The position numbers and the translations under genes were made by a program. A stretch of DNA of 64,000 nucleotides from Sapria himalayana (Eukaryota; Streptophyta; Magnoliopsida; Malpighiales; Rafflesiaceae): the NCBI GenBank assembly GCA_029783825.1, contig JAREIK010018581.1, positions 50,001 to 114,000 of the forward strand, written 5' to 3'. Below the pieces are notes generated by a model. The model was given only the letters and a program-made list of their open reading frames with translations, was not told where the DNA came from and made no database searches. Below are positions 31,949 through 45,779 of the stretch, piece after piece. Numbering within the stretch: position 1 is the first letter of the stretch; each line of letters begins with the position of its first letter.

Positions 31949-34445
31949 TCAGAGGAGGGGGGGAGAGCGAGGACTGCGAGGCCGAACAGGAGTCTTGGAT
32001 GGGCTCACTCTGCAAGAAAAAGAAGTGTTTGAGAGAAGAAGAGCAGAAGAAAAAACAAGGGCGGCAGCAGAGAGAGCAGCACCTTATAGGCACTGATCCA
32101 AGGATTGCACCGCTACAATTAAGGGCCAGAATTGCACTCTCGGCCTGCAACAGCATAATGAGTCATGTTTTTTGAGATCGAACAAGCAATAAGCACGCGA
32201 GGTTGCAGAGTTTTTCTGTCAGACAGAGAGAATCACGAGCACGTGATATGATGAACGAGGTTGGAGCGATTTCCCTCAAAACCCAAAATTCATTATTTTT
32301 AGCATGGCAGCAAGTGTCTTTCCCCAAGAACAGCAATCACGAGCACGTGATATATACTTACACTCAAGAACAGTACTATGTTGAAATATTAATCTCTCTT
32401 AAATCATGTGGTAGGTGAGAGATGGGTCTTGCCTATAGCTCCACCTTCATATAAGAATGGTGGACTGACCCATGAGAAGCACAAAATTAGGCAAAATCTA
32501 TCCCATCTATGCTCCCAAATGTTGATGTCCAAATCTAATTGTAGGAGCACAATCACACTCTTCTATTATTGCACGTGTGTGTGCGTGCAGGTGTGCGTGA
32601 GTGCGTGCGTGCGTGCGTGCGTGCGGGTTTAAAAGATAATGAAAAAACATGATATTTGAGATGAAGACGAATCTACCATTGTGAATTCCACAAAAGCAAT
32701 GCGAGTTGAATGGTGATAATCCCCAAGTAGCCTCAAACGTTGGACCTGCGCAGAGGATAAAATACAGAGCAGGGGGAGTCACGTGGAGACCTGATCCATG
32801 GAGATGAAAGCACGAGAAGACGGGTGACCTTACGAACCTCTCCACAAACAAATTCAAAGAAGACTCGGAGATCACTCTGAGTAACCTATTTGATCGAGCA
32901 AATAAATGAGACCAAGAGCATATCAGGTATCAATGGCGCTAGGGTTGGGTAGATCTAATTTGGAGTTGTGAAATTACCCTCTTATCGATATTTGCACAAT
33001 AAACAGTCCTCGCGCACATCTCTCGCTCGTCTTCAGACTGACACGAAGAAGAAACAGCAGGAAATAAGTCAGAAGCCTGCACAGAGAAACTGGAGTAAGC
33101 ACGGCAGGGGCAGGCATGGCGTCGGAGGCTCACTCTTGGCAAAAATGTTGGGTTGACAGGCGCAATGGCAGTTCTGGAAGGCAGCACTTTAAGTGGGTAA
33201 TATCCGAGCACAGTCCCCCATAAATTTAGAGCGCCCTTAGCTCCCTCTGCAAGCAAGCCTCACGTTTGATTCACCGTGGCAGGAGAGAAAGCTCAAATCA
33301 TTGAGAAACATGTTGTGCCATTACCTTCGTCAGTAAACTCAATGAAGGCGAAGCGAAGAACAGAGTTTGGATCACCACAAATGCGACAATCAACAACCTT
33401 GGCATCGAGGTTGGTATCAGAAACAGAGCGTGCTTGGATTAGTATCATAAATGAAAGCAGAGATGAGAGGCGAGCACCTGTCCGCAGTGAATAAAAAGAC
33501 CAGCAAGCTGTTCTTCGGTGACCTGAACAACAAATCCACGTGAAAACTTATCTCGAGATGATGATGATGATGATGATGAAGCAGCAGCGATGGAGGAATG
33601 AACACCGTGGGAAAGTTGAGATTTAACTGGTACTTGCCTGTTGATCAATGTCAGAGACATAAACAGTCCTTCTGATTACCTCCTCCCTCTGTGCCAAACT
33701 TGTCCTACTGTTCAGCCGTCTCTTTCCCTGATTATAGTTGTTTTTCTTCTGCAATTCAAAGAAAAAGAAAGAAAACAAGAAAAGAAACAGAGGTGAGACA
33801 ATCGCAGTCACTTAATCGTCGTCGTCTAGCCCTCTCCTTCGTGCTGACAGAAAATCGAGCAGGCTCAGTTTCATTCTCGAAACTATACAAATTTAAAGAT
33901 GATCAATGATCCACGGGTCAGAACAACTTTAAAGATGGCCGTCGAGATTTGATTGAGCTTTAGATGGAGAAAATCGAACAGGATCAGTAGATACCCACCC
34001 TTCTGTTAATATGGCCATTAGAATTGCCGTGATTAGTATGCCCTACAAAATTGTCAGTATACTGAGGCTCAATCCCCAAATCCTCGTGGCTCTTAGCAAG
34101 AGACAGAGGCACAAACTCTTCTGCCATGGGATTTAGCTTGGACAGCATTTCTGCCAACTCCATCATCTGGTCGACGCCGATAGAGCCAGTCCCTCGAATC
34201 TGATCGCCCCCATACTCGCCTGACTTTTCAATCGAGAGCACGTGATTGATATCTACGCCATTCTCCATCGGAATTCCATCCTCCGAAGTGACGCAGAGGA
34301 TGCCATCGTCACTATTGCCCTGATCCTGATCGCCGTCTCCGACCAAGTCATGTACGGGTCCCGATTTCTCAACGAAATTCGCTATGTTCTGTTCCGATGA
34401 CGCGACAGTGACACTAGTAGCCGCAGCAACTTCAACAACCGCCAT
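31949..34445 (-). CDS. CID-type PABP-interacting protein, PAM2 plus two RRMs (362 aa)
   Basis: This RNA-binding protein is predicted to contact the MLLE domain of poly(A)-binding protein through PAM2. It belongs to the plant CID8-CID13 group; I cannot choose the member. The ten coding exons (minus strand) are 34445-33999, 33748-33638, 33522-33478, 33397-33325, 33246-33134, 33037-32978, 32885-32838, 32745-32677, 32144-32083 and 32009-31949. All joins keep frame and give 362 residues. PAM2 (LSKLNPMAEEFVP) is at about 101-113. A basic patch (GKRRLNSR) is at 157-164. RRM1 spans about 176-247, with VYVSDI (178-183) and LRFAFIEF (215-222). RRM2 spans about 273-343, with VYCANI and TRIAFVEF (313-320). 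The C terminus is Arg/Ser/Pro-rich. All introns are GT-AG except the second, whose donor is GC (CAG|GCAAGT at 33637). The domains look intact. Confidence 0.93.
32560..32632. repeat. GTGC-type microsatellite in a CID intron
   Basis: The sequence passes from 'cgtgtgtgtgcgtgcaggtg' into (GTGC)n ('gcgtgcgtgcgtgcgtgcgt'). It lies in the largest coding intron of the CID gene (32145-32676). Confidence 0.85.
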
Positions 34446-34684
34446 GATCAGACGCGGAAAGGTCAATGTGTCAAAAGATCTCTCCGGCGCAGAAACCTCG
34501 ATAATTAAAAGTTCTGATTTCACAAAACACAAGAGATTTGATTGATGATCAGGCGGTGATTTTTGCGAAACCAGAAGAACATACAAAAGAAGAAGAAAGA
34601 AGAAGAAAATCAACGAAAAGTAGAAATTGACAAATATCGCAGAATAAGCTCTTCGGAGAGACCAAACGCACCTCTAACTTATTA

Positions 34685-34699
34685 TCTAAACTGCCGCCA
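34685..34699 (-). other. Possible short upstream ORF in the CID leader
   Basis: ATGGCGGCAGTTTAG on the minus strand encodes MAAV then stop, about 240 bases upstream of the CID start at 34445. If the transcript begins upstream and this segment is not spliced out, it would be an upstream open reading frame. The transcript start is not known. Confidence 0.3.
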
Positions 34700-34954
34700 T
34701 TGACGTTAATAAAAATAACACCAGAGTTAGAGCAAATTCACCTGACGATCGTTTTGTTTCGCTCTCCCCGGAAAACAAAAACTCACACAACCAGAGAAAC
34801 CAAAAAAAAAACAAAAAAAAATACGCCTGCGATCTCCGATCAGAGACTCGGAGAACGAAACGATTGACGGTAAGCACGGTGTGTGCCTTTCACTTTCTTA
34901 GATCATTTTTGTGTTGATTTTAGTGATAATTCTTTTGTAGATAAGGAACCCAGA

Positions 34955-34973
34955 GTGAAGAGAGAGATTAGAT

Positions 34974-35013
<40 letters not shown>
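34955..35013. promoter_or_regulatory. CT/GA-rich tract in the CID promoter region
   Basis: A (GA)n tract of roughly 50 bp (CT-rich on the sense, minus strand) lies about 500 bp upstream of the CID start. GC-rich sequence with TGGGCCC-like and 'cccgacccc' motifs follows to about 35150. This fits a plant core-promoter or leader region. Confidence 0.4.
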
Positions 35014-35016
<3 letters not shown>

Positions 35017-35866
35017 TACGATCTCCGTTGGTGCAGCATTGGCTTTTGGACCTTATTCGCAACGTCCCGAATTGATGATTCAGGAAGGCGGGGCCCACCG
35101 AGACCGAACCAACCCGACCCCGCCCTTCTCCCTCGTGCTTCCCCCGTTTGGCTCTGGCCTTCTCACTCTACCTAACCCACATTATTAGCTTCATTAGCAA
35201 ACACTAATGTGATTTACTGCTCCATAATGCCGACATTAAACAAAAAATAAACAAATAAAAAAAAAATAAAATTAAAAAAAAAAAAAACTTTTTCTCCTTT
35301 TTTTTTTTCCAGATATAGATACACCAGACAAACCTCGCATAAAAACCAACGGGGAGACAGTTAGAACTAATTATTACCTTTTTTTTTTAAAATTTATATT
35401 TTTATATTTTACTTGAGGGGTCTTTCCTATTGCCAACTTCGTTGTGACGGGCAGGAAATTAAAATTATTAATGAATAATTTTAATTGAAAAAAAATAAAA
35501 ATCAAAAATAAATAAATTATTAATAAATTATTTGTGGCCTCGAGAAAAAATAAAAATCAAAAATCTCATTCTCTATCTATCTATCATCTGTCTATCACAC
35601 AGAGTTTTAACTCTAAGAAAACTACCCGGTGTGACCTCTAAATTCCAATAAATAATATAGAGTTTGGCTAGGGAGTGAGATTTATGAGGAATAATAGATA
35701 ATTGATTTATAATTTGATTCCTATTGCTAACTTTGTTACTATTACCAAACTTGGGTGCCTTCCATATTAAATTACGATCTTAATTATTTTTTTCTAAATA
35801 TAAACATATTATTATCATTTTGGATTTGTTTTATAAATAGCCTTTCTCCTATATATAGAATTTGTG

Positions 35867-35916
<50 letters not shown>

Positions 35917-37055
35917 TCAACATGCTTGAAGACTAATAAATCACACACACACACACACATATATGTGTGTGTGTGTTGTATTCAGATTATAGTTCCTTGA
36001 TTCAATAAGGAGTACAGGACTATCAGAAAGTAGAGATGCAGAGAAATCATGAGAAGAATAAGATTGGCAGGGAGAGCAAACAAGCACAGTAAAATTCAAT
36101 ATTAAAAAATGATATTAACTCAAAAAAAAAAATAATGCTTACATACCCATATTAAAAATTTTAAAAATGAGTAATCAGACGCACTTTCATTTATGATGTG
36201 GCAGAAGATACAACGTTACATTCATGCCATTATGTAAGCATACACTGTATTGTAGTCATAAGTGATGTAGATCCCAAATACATCAAACACAAAGTTGTGG
36301 CGCATTATCAACAATATGTGTGCGTGTGTGTGTGTGTTTGAATCTCTCAGATGTAATAGAACCCAGACTTACCTTGGGACAATGTAACAAATATGGGTTT
36401 CACTGACCTTGGTCCCCGTGTGACCCTGAGTGTTAGCTGGTTGTGTGGTTCCCATTGGGCATATCAATATTGTGTGCTTTGTTCATTAAGATGTATGATC
36501 CCACACATGTTTCACATGTCATATCTCCTATGATTTGAACTCTAATACTTTTTAATCTATATGGTCCTAAATTCTAGCACCATGATATCAATTATAAAGG
36601 GTAGACCTGTCATTTGCTATAGACAAGGTCAAGAGAAATGTCTCTTCATGGGACGAGTAGTTGAAGTATGATCAATAATATAATATGCTCAATGAAACAA
36701 TTTTGTCTTTAATTTTTTTTATGAGTCATTAATGGTAGTTATTCATTATGACATATAAAGTTGTTTGTTATTGAATTTAGATGCTAGTATTCACGTCTAA
36801 GATGTATATTCAATGCTTGTTTTTCTTGGCACATGATAGTCATTAGTAAATTTAAATTAATTAATGCTAAATGATTTCTTTAGTGAAGATTTACACTAAT
36901 TTTTCTCCTTATATACACTTTGATGCCTATTATCCTTGATGATAATTTTGTAATGAAGAAGATGAAGCACTTCATTGCCTATTATCTACATGTGTCTGAA
37001 TGCAAATATAATGATGCATCTACACATATATTATTTATTATATATTACATATTAT

Positions 37056-37123
<68 letters not shown>

Positions 37124-38029
37124 ATGTGCACTTTTTTGTGTGTATTTGAATACATGTGCTTTTATATTTAATCTTGCTTTGTTATTGATAAAGATTAGGA
37201 AAAGTAGAATAGTAATTTTTATCTAAACAGATGGGATTGAATTCAGTTGTGATGTTAGGGTAATAATATATATGAACTTTTTCTTTGATGAATCAGACCT
37301 AGCACTTTTTTTCATATCTTCGTGGTGTAACTAGAGTGGATATCAAGTAGTAAAAGTTATAATTGATGTGTGATAAAAATATAATGAGAACTAAGACATT
37401 GGTCAATCTAAAGTATCAGGGTGGATCAAATAAATCCATACATATGAATATCTTCCAACCACTAGTGAACCAATTGATATCTAAGAAGATATTCTCAGAA
37501 GATGAGCTTTAGGCTTTATTACTCCTCAATTTGCTTTCTGACACTTGACAAATGCTGATTGTATCATTGAGTACCATAACTTGAATAGAGTCTAGATCAT
37601 GTGCATAGTTTTCAATTGTTTGTTAAATAAGATATCAAGACAAATAGAAATAGAGACTTCTCCAGGTATTTTCATTTCTAAAGAAAATGAGAAAAAAAAA
37701 GTAGAATAACTATTAGCCACTTGCCAAAAGAGGCAATGGAGTGTCCTATTCTTGTAAAATCCAAGGGTGGGGTTGCAGTTGTGTTACCATATATAGTGAT
37801 GAGGTTACACACTTCAAGAAAGATTAAAAAAAATGGATGAGTAATTGATTTAGCCTCCTTTCATATCACTCTAACTCTTGATTGATTCATATATTATACA
37901 TCAAGTGACAATGAGATAGCCATGATAAGCAATGATAGGGCATTGAGGGTAGTAGAGATTGATGATAATGCGTAGTGATAGACACTAGTTGAGCGTGCTA
38001 ATGATATGTGATGTAACAAATATTATTTT
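35014..38029. other. Intergenic AT-rich region with microsatellites
   Basis: No gene was recognised. The region contains (TA)n at about 35869-35914, AC/GT at about 35943-35978, (CA)n followed by (TA)n at about 37061-37122, and unassigned low-complexity sequence. The right portion merges into the 3' part of a decayed CACTA element. Confidence 0.5.
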
Positions 38030-41000
38030 AATACTCAGTGTCATCCAAAAAATATCTTGCTTTTTTTCTACCATATGATCGACCTGTTTGAGTGAAAATA
38101 AAAAGTGTATCATCTTCTTCTGATCCATTCCTCGTACCATATTCATTATTTGGTGACTTTTGTAATACGAATTATATACTTGTGACTAAAAGTAGTGTGC
38201 ACAAAATATCGAAGTTTTTTCAACTAAGTAGGCATTGCATATCAACCCTTCAACTCTAGCTTTATTTTGAATATTATTTTCAATTTTATAAGATATCTAA
38301 GATATATCTTCATTAAAATAATATGTATTCATCTGATACATTTAAATTTTTAGATGTACAAATGAAAAATATATAACCTCTCAAATATATATATTCATAT
38401 GTATTGCATGGGGCGTACTATCATGAATTCACAAGGCAAGTGGATAGAAATCTGTTCCAAGGAGTTGAAGAAGCTAACAAAAAAAATATGCACAAATTTG
38501 CATATAGTTATGGATATATAGAACATTGAGGCCTCCAAAGGGGACCCTCTCTTTTGGAAATCTCTAATTTTAATTCGGGATAACTTGATTCTTAGTGTGG
38601 TAGGTAGTAGACAAGCCAAAGACCTAGTAGAGAGTTGGGGGGATAAAGAAGGAATTGTTTATGAGGCTTATAATTTTCTCACTAAATCACATCCTAATAA
38701 AAATTCAATCTGGCTAACAGTAATTTGGTTCCAAGATTACATTCCTAAATATGTCATTTTTCTATAGATAGTAAAAATGAGGAGGTTAAGAACTAAAGAT
38801 CGGCTGTTTTCCATCTCCTCAAGAAATGAGGAGATGAGCATGGATCCATTAAGAAGCATTTGACATTTCCAATGCATTCAAATTGTTGAAAAGGACTCTC
38901 AAATCCCTAGCGAACGTCATAAATAAAGCTTCACTTGCAGCCATAGTTTATTACTTCTAGAGAGAGAGAGAGAAGAAGAATGCAAGATAGCACAAAAATA
39001 AAGCTAACGATTCCAGCTATATTATGAGAATTATAAAATCTGAGATTTACATTATATTTGAAAAGCATTGTTGTATTTTTATTACTTATAAAAAAATGCA
39101 TATATCATTTTGTAATTTCTCTATGTCTTCATTAATTATTAATTTACAAGTGAGATTCTAAAAAAAATACTTATTTCAATCAGTGTTTTCCAAATATTTT
39201 TTGGATGTAATTTCCAAAATGATTTGGGTATTAGCCTCTGGATAAATGCATGACAGTCATGACTTTTCAGCTCAAATAACTTATTCTTCATATTAACATA
39301 TCTTATTATATTATATGCATATCCATCAAGGAACCTAACCTCTATCAGCTATTTGTATAAAGATTTCATTGCATCCTTGTCAAGATTATAATAAACCTTA
39401 GGAAATTTATTCGTTGATTCATCCATATGTAACTCTGGACGTGAATATAAATTTTTTAAATCCTTTATTGATTAAGCATTGTCTTTTTTTTTCCATATTC
39501 ATTATTGTATTACAAATATTATAAAAAAGTTTTTCTTGATGTGCATTACATCTAAGTTTTGTCTAATTAGATTAGTTTTTGAATAAATTAAATCCAAAAA
39601 GATGATTCATTTTTTCTAACCACAATGATAATTTTAGAAATTTATATATTAATGCAATTAGTATCAACATCTACCAATATTTTTGAAGCCATATCTTTTA
39701 ATTATCTCTAATATTTTAGTACCCGACCTCAAAGGTAGTGCACATTTTATAACATTATGACCTTTCCTAAATACCTTAATATTTCTTCAAAATGGATGTT
39801 TCAAAGTTTTTTCTCTTTTGCTCGGATAAAATGTATTAGTCCTCCATGCAGTAAGGACATACTTTTCTATAATACTCCATCTTAACAATATTGAATAAGC
39901 TAGAAAATCACTTATAGTTTACATAAGTACTACTTGAATTTGAATGGTCTACTTTCTAGATAAAAAAATATTTCCACACCATGCTCCCACAAATTTTTTA
40001 GCTTCGCAATAAAGAGTTGTATGAAAATATTCAACTTGTCTTTCGGGTTTCTCAGACCGGATATGATAATACACAAAAATATGTACTCATCATTCAAATA
40101 CATTCATGGCGGTAAATATATGGTTTATAATCACCATTCATGGAGAGTATTGTCGTCCTATTTTTTCAAATTATTGAAATCTATTTGTGCACGGCTCTAA
40201 TCTAATATTTTGACTCTCATCTACAAAAGATGGATGAATTTCATCAAAATATTTTCAAGTTGGAGAATCTTAACAATGTTGCTTCGTGCATTCTTCAATA
40301 GTATACTCTTTGTGCCAACTCATATCATTAGCAGTGGTTTTAAATGCAAATAATCCTTGTAGAAGATGAGTCAATGAGAAGTAATATATCTTCTTATGAG
40401 AAACATTCATTTTCTACCTTTTATATGTTGTTTATCTTTTGTACCGAGGATAGTTATAGGAAATTATAAGCAATTGCTTCACTATCTTCACCCTAATATA
40501 TTATACAGCCATTAATGTAGTAATATATTTTTTCTATAAGCAAACACAATTCTTGCATTAACCTTTTTGTATTATAGAAGCTATATGTCATGACGTTGTT
40601 CATTGGTAACAAAATCAGAAAACAACTTACAAATTTAATTAAAATACTTTTTTGAAAAATGATAAATTACCTTTAAATTCAAAAGTCTAGCCATTACAAA
40701 TAACTCTGAGTGGCCATATAGATAACTTGGTCAAACTTTTTCTTATGATGCTTTGAAAATTTTATAAAATTATTTTGTTGTTGATTTTGGGATGTCGTTA
40801 GTGAGATCAAAATTGAAGGATTAACCAATAACATGCTTTAACTTGGCATTGCATTCATTGTTGGGATTGGTATATTCATTTGTAATATTTGAATTAATAC
40901 TTCTATGCACATAATACTTTGTTGGTTGTGACATGACTATTTTCTCATGTTTATACCAAATATAATGTCTCTAATAAATCCATTTTTGCAAGATGAAATT

Positions 41001-41230
41001 GTACTATGTCCACATCTTGAAAACTTGCATTCTGATATTTATGGTTATTATATGAACAACTTATTTCCATTCCATCCATTAATTAAGGGTACTTTTTAGT
41101 AAAGCAACAAACTCAATCCATGCTGCAAACTCATTAGTCAAAAACTTATCTCTTAGTTAGATATTCATCAATCGATGATCAATTCGTCTAATATTTTCCA
41201 TTCCTAAAAGTATGATACCAACGTATATTG
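38030..41230 (-). pseudogene. Decayed CACTA (En/Spm) TNP2-type transposase, copy A
   Basis: Minus-strand translation in scattered frames gives TNP2 signatures in the right order. Near 41215-41080 there is an N-terminal stretch like LRDKFLTNEFAAWIEFVALL. At about 39850-39990 there is VCPYCMEDTYILSEQ. At about 39240-39420 there is the family's 'DCHVFMQRLLP'-like region. At about 38050-38230 there is a GRSYGRKKARYFLDD stretch. Stops and frameshifts are frequent. Positions 39170-41230 and 47270-49345 align with each other along their length. Confidence 0.68.
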
Positions 41231-43389
41231 AATAATATTAATATAGATAATAATTTATTCATAATATTGGTATAGTAACATATTTATGATATTACATAAA
41301 TAACATAAAAATGTTGTAGTCACATCATTAATAGGTAAGTTTGTATTAAACTTTTAAATATTTATCAATAACCTTTAGTTATATTTTTCTCATATATAAA
41401 TAACTATATATTTCATATTTATCTATTAAGGATGAAATCGCAAAAATTAAGCAAAAAAATTATAAAAGCAAAATATAATCATACATTATGAAGGAATAAA
41501 TTAATAAATATTTGGCAAAAAAAATTCAAAATCACATAAAATCAAAAAATACATAAATGCAATATCATACTATATTTGAAGAATGATCTATAGTGTGTTG
41601 GATATATGCACATGATCATGCATACTTTAAAACAATTTGGTGATACTTTCTCATAGAGTTTACCCCCCAACTATTGGGACTTTGGATTAATTTTCATCGA
41701 TTACAATTTATTATAAGAAATAGTACCCTTTGATTTTAATATTATATACATATAGAAGATGTTTTAAGTTTATATGATTGTAGTGCTATGATGTAAAATG
41801 TTGTGTCTATGCCAGTAAGTTTTTTTCAATTTAGTTTATATATGAAAGATCCTAATATACAAATATATTGAGGGTAAGAGATTCACTATTGAGATTTGTA
41901 AAAATAGTGATCGTTCATGAAATTAAGTATTTCTTCATTTTAGGTTAACAAAACTAACAAATTGAGATTATATTATTTATGATATTCCAATGGGCTTAAG
42001 TACTCATGTGTTTCATTGATCTCAATGAATTAAGGTTCCATAACAATTGATGCCTTTAAAGTAAAACCATATAACAAATATATGGACTAAAGCATTTTAT
42101 ATAATAGGTATCTTCAGAAAATCACAATGCCAATATTATCAATATGCCAATTAAAATACAAAAACAAAGGTAATGCATAAATAGAGATGATAAAACTAAT
42201 AATTCTGCTAAGTATATATGGGGAGATGAAAAAATTAAATTTACATACCTCAATAATAGATGATTAGGATGATGAACATGAGCATGGAGGAAAGAAACTA
42301 CGATTAAGCGGATAGAAAATTACATATTAATGATAATTTTGCCCAAACCCTAAAATTATTTTTGAACAGACGAAGTGTTCTTCAAAAAAATAATTAACAT
42401 TAAATAGCAATGGAAAAAGTTTTCATTTCAAAAGTAGTGATAAAATTGAATACCATTGCTGATATTATTAAAGTCTAATAATAATGGACTCATATTCCAT
42501 TTCAAAAATAGTGATGGAATTCCATTCCATCACAAAATTCTAAAATGGATCTACAATCTATTTCATTAAAAAGTATGACAAAATTCATTTCTATCACAAT
42601 TTCTAGAGAAGTTATTATTTCTGATAATAAAATACATGTAGAAATTGAATTTTCCTTCACTAAATACCCCGTAAGGTAATCTGCAAATGACCATGAGTGA
42701 TAATAGTGACAATAGGTTAAGCCATTTAAATTTTGTCTCCAATATCTGTTTCTAATTCTATTTGCATTCTATGTAATGTGAAATAATTCATGCCTTCCAA
42801 TAGTGATGAATTATTATTAGGTTTCTACTTTTTTTAATTTTCGTTTCTAAAGTGCTCCTTTCTAAAATTTAGAAATGGATAATACTAGGGCATTTTTAAA
42901 AAAAGTGATGAGTTTTTTTGTCGCTAAAAATAGCAATGACAAAGGGATCTTAAATTATGTCACTAAATTAGTAACAAAATAAATTTGATATTCAATATTC
43001 ATTTATAAATTAGAAATATTATAAATATATTTAGAAACATCATATTCCATCTCTATTTTCTACAATTGGAATATGTCCCATTTGTGTAGTTTTTGTATAT
43101 TGTATATATTATAAAAATACATACAAAAACCATATAACCTATAATCAAATAAGCACATCCACATATTATTCATCAAATAATATTCATATAACTTCAACTA
43201 TTGAGTAACAAGTTAAATAACAAACACAGATATCCATAAAATGCAATACACAATTGATAACTTAATTAAAAAAATAGTAACACAAAAAATATAATTTTAT
43301 AGCAAAAATATATGTTGCAAAACATTAATAACACGTCACAAATAACAATGAGTCTTTGTCTTGATGAGTAGTGTCCTTTAGAAATATGG
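41231..43389. other. AT-rich CACTA-related flanking or subterminal sequence
   Basis: No gene is visible. Between about 42420 and 42990 there are many short motifs such as 'atggaattccattccatcac' and 'ttttttgtcgctaaaaatag' that resemble the repeated subterminal motifs of CACTA elements. Clear CACTA termini and 3-bp duplications were not resolved. Confidence 0.4.
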
Positions 43390-44850
43390 ATAATTCCTTT
43401 TTAGAATGATAAAAAATGAAGATACATTTGCCAACTTGCACATAATCTTCTCCATCTTTAAGGTTTTCAGTTGCTTTACATCATCTCTTTTCATTCTTTT
43501 AACCTATTTTTTAATTTCTTTAATTTCTTTTTGCATCTTTTTATTTTTTTGTTGTATCTCTTTATTTTTCTGGTGCATCTCTTCATTTTTTTGTTGTATC
43601 TTCTCATTTTTCCTTTGTAATATATCTTGAAATTCCTGCATCTCCTTACTCAATCTCTCATCAAACATATTATTGTAATTGGAAGATGGTGATTATGAAG
43701 ATCTCCAAATAAAACATGGATAAAATGTAGATGCATAAATACTAAGACTGCACACTTGCTATTTTTTTGGCTCCACTCCGACAGCTTGAAGGTAAATATA
43801 TACAACATCAATCTCTGACACCTTTATAGAAGGATCTATCAATTATGAAGCAATTGCAACCATATTTTCACAATTTTCTATAATTGTTAAAATTAAAATA
43901 TAACTCATTATAAATATATTCAGATAAAATTTATACCAGCACAATAAACTACCATTTCCCAACTTAAAAATAACATAAAAATGAAGTTTGTCATTACATT
44001 TAATGAGTTCATAAATAATAACTCATCAGCTACGGTAAAAAAATATATTTGAGTTCGCATATTATTTACTGTGAATGTCAAATAATCTATTTTTGCACAT
44101 TATTTTCTTTTATTAATTGCACTATATATATGAAATTTTAAGTATAAAATGAGAAGCTCACATTAATATCATTAGATTGCTTATCCACAAATGATATATC
44201 ATTCTTCTTGTGTATTCATTTGAATTCCTCAAAATAGTATTGGTGGACGTCCTAAACTAGCCTCCTAAAAATAAATAATAGTTACTATTAAGGCACATCA
44301 TACATTATTACACATATATTATTCTTTGCATTCAAAAAATTTAAATAATAACAAAAAATGAAAGACAATTATATCTAATCGATTGAATGTTGGTAGGTCA
44401 CATTTGAACCTCTAATATGTTTTGAAGATTCTGATCCTTCACTTGCTTTCTCTAACGATGATTGTGTGAGGCCATCTAGGATAATATCTCGAACTCCTCA
44501 CTATTTCAGTATTCTTATCACTTTATCCAGACACTTGAGAAAGACTATTAGGCTTTGCATCTTTATCATACTTTTTTTTTCTATTTACCAAGCTTGTCAT
44601 TGTATCTCATACTTATCATATGTTTCCATGCATCTTTTATCGAGACCACCAAAAAATTATTTCATTTATACTTTGTTTACAAAAACCAAATAAAACACTA
44701 ATATATTATAATGTATTTATGTTAAGAGTAATTCAAATTAAACTAAATTTATAAACAAGTAGATGCATGAAAATTATACCTCAAATTCTTGCCAATAAAA
44801 TTTTTTCATACACTTTGCTCTACTATATACCATCTAGAACTAACTTCTCC
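43390..44850 (-). pseudogene. Decayed CACTA second-gene product with coiled coil
   Basis: The minus strand at 43410-43680 encodes a coiled-coil-like stretch (ERLSKEMQEFQDILQRKNEK and on, then repeated QQKNEEM / QQKNKKM units). At about 44165-44240 it reads FVDKQSNDIN after HKKNDIS, similar to the 'FVDERS' region of plant CACTA Transposase_24-type proteins. It lies downstream of the TNP2 remnant of copy B, the order expected in a CACTA element. Stops are frequent. Confidence 0.5.
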
Positions 44851-45779
44851 TTAAATATCTTTTCAATTGTACAAAAGTAGAAGGAATAAACTTGCAAGTA
44901 ATTTAATATCACCATATACATATACATATATAAAACATACACCAAGTTTTCTATTACTAAGTTAATATTTAATTCATTTATATTTATTATCAAAAACTTT
45001 ATAATGCAAATATTATTTTTATTCTAAATGATAATATTTTATAAGTAACATTATCATTCTTTGTTATTAGTTTAAATTACCAAATTTCAAACATTATAAT
45101 ATACTTATAATTTCATTCACATTTTATTTTATATTTAATTAAATTGAAAAAAATAAAAAATGATAATGAATGCATGTGGAAAATTTTAGAAAGCTATATA
45201 CTATTTATTATCAATTGTGGGCCATATGAAGATTTTTTTCATAACTTGGCATGCATATTATGGATTGTGAATATCTTATCGGTGTCGATGCTGCAGTACC
45301 AATACATAAACCTCCTAAGATAGGTGGGAGAGAGCTATGAATAGCTTCAGGTATAAAATAAGATGAAGATTGGAATATTTGTGGTAATCAATATGTGTAT
45401 GTCATGATGATGTGATGCCAACATTTTATTCCATATGTATATGAGGATGCAGAGATACATTCGTAGTGTTGTTATCACTGAATACAAGTAGATTTCTTCC
45501 TCTAGAAACTATTAGTTGACTTCCTCTACCCCTGACCACATATTTAGATTTTTGACCACTTGAATGGTTATCTATTATACATAAAACTGAGTTATATAAA
45601 AATAGAAATATACAGAGGTTTTAAAAATATGTTATGAAAATGATATAATAGCAAAACATAATGATAAATACATTGACATTCAAAAATGTAAATAAAAAAT
45701 TTTTATTTAACATCCAAATTATAACAATTACAAAATAAGTAATACAACATAACATGATAGTTAATAAATTTCTATTCAT

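Noticed and set aside
33417..33605. Minus-strand frame rich in His (LLHHHHHHHLE)
   Set aside because: It crosses a CID intron containing a GAT repeat; the true exon 3 is in another frame.
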